DNA of 5,422 nucleotides from JBMNNS01 sp050942625 (GTDB lineage Bacteria; Bacillota; Dethiobacteria; DTU022; UBA8154). Location of the stretch: the NCBI GenBank assembly GCA_050942625.1, contig JBMNNS010000100.1, positions 1 through 5,422 on the forward strand. The letters run 5' to 3'. The notes under the pieces were generated by a model, which was given only the letters and a program-made list of their open reading frames with translations, did no database searches and was not told the origin of the DNA. Shown here piece by piece: positions 1-4,880 of this stretch; position 1 is the stretch's first letter; each line of letters starts with the position of its first letter. Position numbers and translations under genes: made by a program.

Positions 1-792
1 TTCTTCATCATCGGCCAGGTTAATCGACGCCTCTGTAATAAACCAAAAGGGATTTTTATGCTTATCCATCCAATCAATCATAGCTGGAAGGGTCTCTTTT
101 TTTAGATAAGCCTTGTTCCCGATAAAATTATCATCGACGACAAAGACCCCACCCCTCCAGCCCCCCTTATAAAGAGCATCCAATTCCTGAAGGATCTGTG
201 GTGCTTTTTTTAACCGGGGCTTACGTCCAAAAAGGGCGGTAATGTCACAAAACTCACAATCATAAGGGCAACCCCGTGAAAATTGAACGCTCATTGTTGC
301 GTAATCCCGCATTTTGATTAGTTCCCACAATGGCACAGGTGTTTTATCCAGTGCAGGTTTTTCTGAAGTGGCATAGATGTGTTTTGGACATCCCTTTTCC
401 AGATCCTCGAGGAAAGCAGGCAGGGTTAGCTCCCCCTCATTAAGGATCAAGTGATCTACATCCTTAAATCTCCCCGGTTCTGCTGTAAAAAGTGGCCCCC
501 CGGCAATAACCCGGACTCCGAGCTCCTTACAAGAGGATATAACCTCCCGTGCAGACTGCTGCTGGATAGACATAGCGCTGATCATGACATAATCGGCCCA
601 TTTCAGGTCAGACTCTTTTAATTTTTTTACATTCATGTCCACCAATTTTTTTTCCCATTGCTGTGGAAGAAGCGCAGCAATACTCAACAATCCTAGAGGC
701 GGGAGTGAGGCCTTTAGCCCAATAAATTTCAGGGCATATTTAAAACTCCAAAAGCTTTCAGGATACTGTGGGTAAACCAAAAGGATTTTCAT
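1..792 (-). CDS. B12-binding domain radical SAM protein, HpnP/DUF4070-like (C-terminal part outside window)
   Basis: The frame is open from an ATG at 792-790 to the left edge, giving 264 residues of the N-terminal part. The start follows an AAAGGGG ribosome site. Residues 1-~120 look like a cobalamin-binding Rossmann domain: an opening strand KILLVYPQYP, then SLPPLGLLSIAALLP (29-43) and VIAGGP (95-100). The radical SAM core follows, with the 4Fe-4S cluster motif SRGCPYDCEFCD, cysteines 175, 179 and 182 (CxxxCxxC), and a VVDDNFIGN strand at 218-226. Radical SAM enzymes cleave S-adenosylmethionine to a 5'-deoxyadenosyl radical; B12-binding members often methylate unreactive carbons. The opening and the GGWRGGVFVVDDNF region resemble the subgroup containing the hopanoid C-2 methylase HpnP, but the substrate cannot be inferred from this. 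The canonical DxHxxG cobalamin motif is not visible, which is common in this class. It lies downstream of the GerM-type gene, 61 nt apart on the same strand. Family confidence is high; function is unknown. Confidence 0.9.
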   Translation of the reverse strand, partial: MKILLVYPQYPESFWSFKYALKFIGLKASLPPLGLLSIAALLPQQWEKKLVDMNVKKLKESDLKWADYVMISAMSIQQQSAREVISSCKELGVRVIAGGPLFTAEPGRFKDVDHLILNEGELTLPAFLEDLEKGCPKHIYATSEKPALDKTPVPLWELIKMRDYATMSVQFSRGCPYDCEFCDITALFGRKPRLKKAPQILQELDALYKGGWRGGVFVVDDNFIGNKAYLKKETLPAMIDWMDKHKNPFWFITEASINLADDEE

Positions 793-799
793 ACATCTA

Positions 800-806
800 C
801 CCCTTT
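800..806 (-). promoter_or_regulatory. Ribosome binding site of the radical SAM gene
   Basis: On the minus strand AAAGGGG precedes the ATG by 7 nt. It is the same purine-rich heptamer at the same spacing as that of the neighbouring lipoprotein gene, which supports both start choices. Confidence 0.6.
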
Positions 807-813
807 TTATTCT

Positions 814-843
814 ATAATACCATATTTTTAACAGTAAGGTGAA
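814..843 (-). promoter_or_regulatory. Weak promoter candidate upstream of the radical SAM gene (extended -10)
   Basis: On the minus strand TGGTATTAT provides an extended -10 (TATTAT at 819-814, with TGn before it). The best -35 at an 18-nt spacing is TTCACC (843-838), a poor match to TTGACA. If real, it would give the radical SAM gene its own transcript in addition to readthrough from the upstream lipoprotein gene. This is sequence resemblance only. Confidence 0.25.
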
Positions 844-859
844 AATTGGTACCCTACTG
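832..859. repeat. 9-bp inverted repeat at the junction of the two minus-strand genes
   Basis: CAGTAAGGT (832-840) and ACCCTACTG (851-859) are inverted with a single mismatch. In the minus-strand RNA that position is a G-U pair, so a 9-bp stem with a 10-nt loop can form over the lipoprotein stop codon. No T-run follows on either strand (minus: TTAAAAAT), so it does not qualify as an intrinsic terminator. It could be an mRNA-stabilising or processing hairpin between the cistrons, or chance. Confidence 0.35.
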
Positions 860-1789
860 GTTTTGAATCATGTCCTCGTTTCTTTCTACAGGTTTATCCA
901 GGATTACGTGTTCAATATTCATCGGCTCTCCCTCGACGGTCATTTTAACCCTCTGGATATAAGGGAATTCCGTGAGAGTGTTGACAATGGAATTAATAGA
1001 CATTGATTCACCGGCTGCGCCGCCCCAGTGTTTGGTATACATCTCTTCTGAGAAATCCACGTGGCAAAGAAGATCATCCAGTGTGACGCTAAGCACCTTA
1101 ACTTCAGGGGGTATGGTGGGATGAAGGTTCTGGTTTTGGGGACCTTTGATTAGTTCCTCAAGTACTATTTTAACAAATTCACTACGGGTCGTGTCCGGGG
1201 GATACAGAATTGTTCTTTCCTCCCCCACCACGGCTGTTGCGTCCTGGTTGGAAAAATATAGTGTAACGCCGGCCTCTTCTTCAGGAGGCCCGGGTTCAGT
1301 AGGGAAAGCACCCATAAATCCTTGTGGCAGACCGCTTGGAGCAATAAGTTCCTCGCCTTCTATCAATATTTTTACTTTTTTAATTTCTTCGAATTGAGTT
1401 AGAGTGTTAACAACAGAGCCCAAACCTATTGTTTCAGCCATACTCCCAGCAAAGCGGTTAAATTCACGGCTAAAATCAACAATTAAATTGCTGTTTTGTT
1501 GAATGGTCCCATATACTTTGGTTTCCGGGGCAATATTGGCCCTATAATTTTTATTTTCCGGACCCTTCAACAGCTCCTTTAACACGATCGTATACTTATC
1601 TTCACACTGCCGGTATGTGATAGTGCGCTCCTCCACCACAAGCTTTTGATTCCCAGCATCTCCATAATACAATTTTACGGTTTCCGTATGTGTTTGTGGC
1701 GAGGGCTCCCCTTTCCCTACACCGCATCCCGTTAAGCTGAGCCCTGTAATTAACAAACAAATTGCCATCGTTAATAGATATTTTTTCAT
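854..1789 (-). CDS. GerM-type lipoprotein with two GerMN domains
   Basis: This is a 311-residue exported lipoprotein. The N-terminus has KK, a hydrophobic segment (5-19) and a lipobox LTGC with the acylated cysteine at residue 22, so the mature protein should be anchored on the outer face of the cytoplasmic membrane. Two GerMN repeats follow, about 38-146 and 175-290, joined by a proline-rich linker (151-174). They align motif by motif: ELLKGPENKN with ELIKGPQNQN (72 and 212), VDFSREF with VDFSEEM (104 and 244), and VVNTLTQF with IVNTLTEF (126 and 268). Bacillus subtilis GerM, needed for normal sporulation and germination, is likewise a lipoprotein with tandem GerMN domains; its biochemical role is not firmly settled. 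The gene is divergent from a PdaB-like deacetylase, which fits a sporulation locus. The ATG is preceded by AAAGGGG at 7 nt. I found no convincing promoter on its own side of the divergent gap. Confidence 0.92.
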   Translation of the reverse strand: MKKYLLTMAICLLITGLSLTGCGVGKGEPSPQTHTETVKLYYGDAGNQKLVVEERTITYRQCEDKYTIVLKELLKGPENKNYRANIAPETKVYGTIQQNSNLIVDFSREFNRFAGSMAETIGLGSVVNTLTQFEEIKKVKILIEGEELIAPSGLPQGFMGAFPTEPGPPEEEAGVTLYFSNQDATAVVGEERTILYPPDTTRSEFVKIVLEELIKGPQNQNLHPTIPPEVKVLSVTLDDLLCHVDFSEEMYTKHWGGAAGESMSINSIVNTLTEFPYIQRVKMTVEGEPMNIEHVILDKPVERNEDMIQNQ

Positions 1790-1796
1790 TCTTTAG

Positions 1797-1803
1797 CCCC
1801 TTT
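1797..1803 (-). promoter_or_regulatory. Ribosome binding site of the GerM-type gene
   Basis: AAAGGGG on the minus strand, 7 nt before the ATG. It fixes the start that includes the complete lipoprotein signal peptide. Confidence 0.6.
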
Positions 1804-1913
1804 AGTAAAATTTGCCTCAAAACTTAGACCCTTAAACTATATAAAGATATCGGATCCTTAAAGCAGTATACACCTAACTCCTATTTTGTGATAATAAATA
1901 AAGAGTTATACAC

Positions 1914-1943
1914 GTTATATTCGCCCCTCCTCCTACATAGAAT
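1914..1943 (+). promoter_or_regulatory. Sigma-E-like sporulation promoter for the deacetylase gene
   Basis: The element is GTTATATT (1914-1921), a 14-nt spacer, then CATAGAAT (1936-1943). The Bacillus mother-cell sigma-E consensus is about KMATATT, 13-15 nt, CATACAHT. The -35 core ATATT is exact, and the -10 differs at one position (G for C). The predicted transcript would start near 1950, about 13 nt before the Shine-Dalgarno sequence. No comparably good sigma-A promoter is seen in this gap. It fits the gene downstream, since Bacillus pdaB is known to be expressed in the mother cell. Promoter activity is inferred. Confidence 0.55.
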
Positions 1944-1961
1944 TATATAGAACCTGGTATG

Positions 1962-1969
1962 TAAGGAGG
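1962..1969 (+). promoter_or_regulatory. Strong Shine-Dalgarno selecting a TTG start
   Basis: TAAGGAGG ends 8 nt before the TTG at 1978. No ATG or GTG in frame sits at a usable distance, so this near-perfect ribosome site is what establishes the non-ATG start of the deacetylase. Confidence 0.8.
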
Positions 1970-1977
1970 CGTTTGGT

Positions 1978-2739
1978 TTGTCACAAAAAGGCTTTTGGAA
2001 AAAATACATAATAGTTATACTAACAGTTGCCCTGGCAATATTATATTTTTTCCCTTCCAATAGTGCCCTTCCAGTGTTTTCAACTAAAAGGCTGGTTCCC
2101 ATCTATTATGTAGAAACCGGGGAAAAGAAAGCAGCCCTAAGCTTCGATGCCTGCTGGGGTGCAAATTATACCCCTGCTTTGTTGGAAATATTGCGTAAAA
2201 ATAACATAAAAACAACATTTTTCCTTACTGGTTTCTGGGTAGAAAAATATCCGGAGATGGTAAAAAAGATTGCTGCTGAAGGGCATGAAATTGGTAACCA
2301 TACCTATAGCCATCCCCATCTTAGCACTCTTTCTGAGGAGGAAATCAGCATTGAACTGAAAAAGGTAGGTAACATGATCTTTGACCTAACTAAAGTTCAA
2401 CCAAACCTTTTCCGCCCGCCTTTTGGGGAATATAACAATCTGGTGATCACTACTGCAAAAAAATGTGGTTACCAAAGCATTCAATGGAGCATAGATTCTT
2501 TGGATTGGAAGGAAATTGGAAAAGAACCAATGGTCGAAAGAGTAACAAAAAACCTGCATCCAGGAGCCATTATCCTTTTTCATAATAACGGTAAATATAC
2601 AACGGAGGCCCTGCCGGATATCATTGCTTTTATGAAAAAAGAAGGTTATAAAATTGTTCCCATTTCGGAGCTGCTTTTTGAAAAAGACTACTACATAGAT
2701 AATAACACAGGAGCCCAAATAAAAAAATCTTCGCAGTAG
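1978..2739 (+). CDS. pdaB: PdaB-like sporulation polysaccharide deacetylase (NodB/CE4 fold)
   Basis: This 253-residue protein starts at TTG. Residues 10-26 are hydrophobic (an uncleaved anchor or signal peptide), followed by LPVFST, a stretch like the one after the anchor in Bacillus PdaB. The NodB domain covers about 50-235. Motif 1 is SFDACWG (55-61) with the likely catalytic base D57. Motif 2 is HTYSH (metal-ligand candidates H108 and H112). Motif 3 is RPPFG (146-150), motif 4 is DW (176-177) and motif 5 is ILFHN with H202. Family members de-N-acetylate peptidoglycan or related glycans outside the membrane; PdaB is needed to maintain spores after late sporulation. The second Asp of the usual FDD motif is Ala58. 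PdaB-type proteins also lack it (recalled as FDxxWG), so metal-dependent activity is uncertain. Length matches PdaB (about 254). A sigma-E-like promoter precedes it and a GerM-type gene is divergent. A generic deacetylase of the same superfamily is the main alternative. Confidence 0.85.
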   Translation: MSQKGFWKKYIIVILTVALAILYFFPSNSALPVFSTKRLVPIYYVETGEKKAALSFDACWGANYTPALLEILRKNNIKTTFFLTGFWVEKYPEMVKKIAAEGHEIGNHTYSHPHLSTLSEEEISIELKKVGNMIFDLTKVQPNLFRPPFGEYNNLVITTAKKCGYQSIQWSIDSLDWKEIGKEPMVERVTKNLHPGAIILFHNNGKYTTEALPDIIAFMKKEGYKIVPISELLFEKDYYIDNNTGAQIKKSSQ

Positions 2740-2750
2740 TACCATAAAAA

Positions 2751-2905
2751 CATGCCGTCTTTGGGAAACAACCCCCTGCATCAAACCGCCTTCACTGTTC
2801 AGGTAACCGTTATAGATCATGTCGCTAGCACCATCTCCGTGTTCTTCCGCCGTTACCTAAAACTGTCCAAAACCGGGAAAGCTGCCTCATAAGGGCCGCT
2901 TTTTT
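2751..2905 (+). other. GC-rich, potentially structured intergenic stretch of unknown nature
   Basis: Positions 2751-2900 contain 78 G or C in 150 bases (52%), whereas 2701-2750 has 32% and 2911-2960 has 24%. It includes an imperfect stem between 2794-2807 and 2852-2866: AGGTAAC pairs with GTTACCT perfectly and further pairs extend it to 12 bp with two mismatches and one bulged A. It encloses a 44-nt loop containing a short AGAT/ATCT pairing. The stretch ends in a terminator-like hairpin. It could be a structured 3' untranslated region of the deacetylase mRNA, a small RNA, or the remnant of a gene. I recognise no riboswitch or known RNA family here. The strand is assigned only from the terminator. 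Confidence 0.4.
2879..2905 (+). terminator. Rho-independent terminator candidate after the deacetylase gene
   Basis: AAGC-T-GCCT, loop CATAA, GGGC-C-GCTT, then six consecutive T's (2900-2905). The stem has one T/C mismatch and one T-G wobble. It lies 139 nt after the deacetylase stop and before the sigma-A promoter of the repressor gene, so it would insulate the sporulation gene from the efflux operon. Confidence 0.65.
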
Positions 2906-2946
2906 ATTTTAGCCTTTCGAAATTGGTAATATAATTAGAAAATGCC

Positions 2947-2975
2947 TTTACATTAAAAAATCCACCTGTTATAAT
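2947..2975 (+). promoter_or_regulatory. Sigma-A promoter of the tetR-adaptor-RND operon
   Basis: TTTACA (2947-2952, five of six matches to the -35) is followed by a 17-nt spacer and a perfect TATAAT (2970-2975). A TG one base before it makes an extended -10. The predicted transcription start is near 2982. It is strong by consensus, as expected where a repressor keeps the operon off. Confidence 0.85.
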
Positions 2976-2981
2976 TTTGGG

Positions 2982-2989
2982 TAAGGAAG
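2982..2989 (+). promoter_or_regulatory. Possible Shine-Dalgarno of the tetR-type gene at unusually long spacing
   Basis: TAAGGAAG is the only Shine-Dalgarno-like sequence upstream of the ATG at 3007, but 17 nt lie between it and the start, about twice the usual distance. The 14-bp palindrome fills most of that gap. With the predicted transcript starting near 2982, this motif would be at the very 5' end of the mRNA. Confidence 0.35.
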
Positions 2990-3003
2990 ACTGACCGGTC
3001 AGT
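2990..3003 (+). promoter_or_regulatory. TetR-type operator palindrome
   Basis: ACTGACCGGTCAGT is a perfect 14-bp palindrome. It extends to a 20-bp dyad (2987-3006) with one mismatched pair. It lies about 8 to 21 bases after the predicted transcription start and ends 3 nt before the ATG of the TetR-family gene. TetR proteins bind as dimers to such dyads and usually repress their own operon. The position suggests block of promoter clearance or elongation and autoregulation. Binding by this particular protein is inference. Confidence 0.8.
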
Positions 3004-3006
3004 TTT

Positions 3007-3642
3007 ATGGGAGGGATTAAATTCAATGAGCTACTAAATAGCGACGGTATTTCTAAAAAGCTGAAAATAATTAAAGCAGCTATGCATATTTTTTCCGGTA
3101 ACCTATTCCACCAGGTGACCATGGAAGAAGTTGCCACACAGGCAGGGGTTGGTAAAGGGACAATCTATCTCTACTTTAAGAGCAAGGAAGACCTTTTTCA
3201 GCAAACATTCAAGTATGCCACGAAAATATACTTAGAAAAAATTTTTAAAGGATTGCAGGAACTCCATGATCCTAAAGACAAGCTTAAAAAAATAGTTAAT
3301 TTACAGCTAGATTTTTCACAGGAAGATTTTAAAGTTTTTTATTTCCTGGCAGAGAGCATGGCCCCTGTACTTACCTTTCATGAAGAAATTATAAAAACCT
3401 GGCAAAAATTTATTTTATTAATTGAGGAAATTATTAAGGAGGGTATAGAGAAAGGTTGTTTTAGAAAAACCGATACTTACCTTGCCTCCAGGCTTTTTTT
3501 AGGGGGCCTGGTATCCCTGGTAACCGGTCTTATTTTTAATCAGGAAGAAATTAAAAATAAGGAACGCTTGGCCGGCGATATTACAGATATTTTTTTGAAC
3601 GGGCTTCATATAAATAAAGCGGAAGGGGAGCTTAAAAGTTGA
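3007..3642 (+). CDS. TetR/AcrR family transcriptional repressor of the adjacent efflux operon
   Basis: The 211-residue product has a TetR-type DNA-binding domain at about 17-63. Helix 1 is KIIKAAMHIF, followed by the helix-turn-helix TMEEVATQAGVGKGTIYLYF (38-57) and KSKEDLF, all strongly family-typical. Residues about 70-211 form the helical ligand-binding and dimerisation part, whose sequence does not reveal the inducer. Length is typical (about 190-220). ATG 3007 is chosen because an in-frame TGA lies at 2992-2994, there is no other conventional start between, and the next in-frame ATG would delete helix 1. The Shine-Dalgarno is weak or distant (see 2982-2989). It is first in the operon, and its TGA overlaps the TTG start of the adaptor by 4 nt. 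It very likely represses this operon through the palindrome at 2990-3003. Confidence 0.93.
   Translation: MGGIKFNELLNSDGISKKLKIIKAAMHIFSGNLFHQVTMEEVATQAGVGKGTIYLYFKSKEDLFQQTFKYATKIYLEKIFKGLQELHDPKDKLKKIVNLQLDFSQEDFKVFYFLAESMAPVLTFHEEIIKTWQKFILLIEEIIKEGIEKGCFRKTDTYLASRLFLGGLVSLVTGLIFNQEEIKNKERLAGDITDIFLNGLHINKAEGELKS
3621..3630 (+). promoter_or_regulatory. Shine-Dalgarno selecting the TTG start of the adaptor
   Basis: GGAAGGGGAG lies within the last codons of the tetR-type gene, 8 nt before TTG 3639. The start overlaps the TGA stop as TTGA, and no better start preserves the lipoprotein signal. Confidence 0.7.
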
Positions 3643-4880
3643 AAAGGTCTTTTATTATTTTTATCATTTTACAGGTATTCCTGCTTGCTTGTTTAGCAGG
3701 CTGCTACCAGGAAACAGCCCCCGGTGAAGAAACCCCTCCTCAGGAAGTACCCGTGGAAGTAGCCAAGGTGGAAAAGGGCAATTTAGAAAAACATATAGAA
3801 CTGAGTGGGGAAATAAATGCCGAAGGCAATGCCACTGTGATACCTAAGATAAACGGTACTATTACCGCTATTAGGGTAAAGGTTGGTGACCAGGTAAAAA
3901 AAGGCGACCTTCTTATTACACTTGAGAATAAAGATTTAGACACCCACGTTTCCCAGGCCGAAGCCTCCCTGGCCCAAGCCCAGGCGAACCTGATATCCAC
4001 TAAGGACGTATCCTTGCCGAAAAGAAAGGAACAACTTAGGAGCAGTCTTGAACAAGCTGAAATTAACTTTAACACCGTTAAAAATACATACGAAAGGATG
4101 GAAAAGCTTTACCAGGAAGAACTTATTTCTCAAATGGAATTTGAAAACGCTGAACGTGAATATCAACTTGCCACTTCCCAGTATCAAAGTGCACAAGAAC
4201 AGTTCCGCATGGAACAAGAAGGAATTGCAAAAGAACTGGCTGCACTTGAAGCCCAGGTACATCTAGCTGAAACCGGTTTGGCTGCAGCCCGCTCAAATTA
4301 TGAACATACAAAGATCACGGCACCAATCAGCGGTACTGTTTCCATGATCAATGCCCAGTTGGGCAATGAAGCGGCACCAGGCACCCCCCTCTTAAATATA
4401 GTTGATTTCAACAATGTTTACGTGGAAGTAAAAATTACCGAAAAACTGCTGGGAATACTTAAAAATGGGCTCTCAGCCAAAGTCGAAATACCAGCTACGG
4501 AGGCTGTTTATAATGGTACCATCAGGGAAATATCCCTTGCTCCTTTGCCTGGAACAAAGACTTACCTGATGAAGGTCAGCTTTGACGCCGAAGGTATTGT
4601 CCGTTTGGGAAACCATGCACGGCTGAAAATAATAACTGAGAAGGTTGAGGATGTCCTAGTAATACCCCGTAATGCCGTGCTCAAAAAGGATAATACGGAA
4701 TTTGTTTACGTAATGGAAGATAATAGAGCAAAAAAAAGGGAACTAAAGCTCGGCCTTCAAACAGATCATTATGTTGAAGTTCAGGAAGGGCTTGATGAAG
4801 GTGATTTATTAATTGTAAAAGGGCAACATCTCCTAAGCAATGATGTTAGAACAGCCATTGTAGGAGGTGAAACAATTTGA
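3639..4880 (+). CDS. RND efflux periplasmic-adaptor (membrane fusion protein), lipoprotein
   Basis: This 413-residue adaptor starts at TTG. MKR, a hydrophobic stretch (4-20) and the lipobox LAGC give an acylated cysteine at 22, so it should sit on the outside of the cytoplasmic membrane, lipid-anchored. The layout is that of HlyD/AcrA adaptors. The first half of the lipoyl-like barrel-sandwich is about 61-100 (INGTITAIRVKVGDQVKKGDLL). A long helical hairpin, rich in A, E, Q and L, covers about 103-222. The second half-lipoyl is 223-256 (KITAPISGTVSMINAQLG). A beta-barrel lies at about 258-335, and a membrane-proximal part is at 336-413 with VIPRNAVL. In Gram-negatives such proteins bridge RND pumps to outer-membrane channels. 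In a Firmicute the partner beyond the transporter is unclear, and no TolC-like gene is in view. It overlaps the preceding stop by 4 nt and the RND start by 4 nt, so it is translationally coupled to both. Confidence 0.93.
   Translation: MKRSFIIFIILQVFLLACLAGCYQETAPGEETPPQEVPVEVAKVEKGNLEKHIELSGEINAEGNATVIPKINGTITAIRVKVGDQVKKGDLLITLENKDLDTHVSQAEASLAQAQANLISTKDVSLPKRKEQLRSSLEQAEINFNTVKNTYERMEKLYQEELISQMEFENAEREYQLATSQYQSAQEQFRMEQEGIAKELAALEAQVHLAETGLAAARSNYEHTKITAPISGTVSMINAQLGNEAAPGTPLLNIVDFNNVYVEVKITEKLLGILKNGLSAKVEIPATEAVYNGTIREISLAPLPGTKTYLMKVSFDAEGIVRLGNHARLKIITEKVEDVLVIPRNAVLKKDNTEFVYVMEDNRAKKRELKLGLQTDHYVEVQEGLDEGDLLIVKGQHLLSNDVRTAIVGGETI
4862..4870 (+). promoter_or_regulatory. Shine-Dalgarno selecting the TTG start of the RND gene
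   Basis: AGGAGGTGA, an almost full complement of the 16S rRNA 3' end, places GGAGG 9 nt before TTG 4877. The TTG overlaps the adaptor's TGA stop (TTGA). Confidence 0.8.

Noticed and set aside
1836..1864. A sigma-A promoter for the GerM-type gene on the minus strand (TATAGT at 1841-1836)
   Set aside because: The -10 is acceptable, but no -35 at 16-18 nt resembles TTGACA. A GTATA further up with a GATATCTT-like -10 only loosely resembles sporulation promoters. Too weak to annotate.
1842..1873. Short palindromes GATATC, GGATCC and GTATAC clustered in the divergent gap
   Set aside because: Each is a 6-bp self-complementary word, without consistent spacing or a shared sequence, so nothing suggests an operator.
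2386..2820. Minus-strand open frame antisense to the deacetylase and reaching into the GC-rich patch
   Set aside because: Most of it is the shadow of the strongly supported deacetylase gene. Its part beyond the gene has no recognisable motif, and no ribosome site fits its start.
2752..2892. A 46-codon plus-strand reading frame (ATG 2752 to TAA 2890-2892) within the GC-rich patch
   Set aside because: There is no Shine-Dalgarno before the ATG, the product is not recognisable, and the stop lies inside the terminator hairpin. A frame this short is expected by chance in GC-rich DNA. Kept only as part of the unexplained patch.
2740..2905. Riboswitch (cobalamin, SAM, c-di-GMP or T-box type)
   Set aside because: None of the conserved boxes of these classes that I know could be found on either strand, and the terminator is followed by a separate promoter rather than by a controlled gene.
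3016..3018. ATT as an alternative start of the TetR-type gene, using GGGAGGG just inside the frame as ribosome site
   Set aside because: The purine run ends only about one base before the ATT, too close to act as a Shine-Dalgarno, and ATT starts are very rare. ATG 3007 is kept despite the distant ribosome site.
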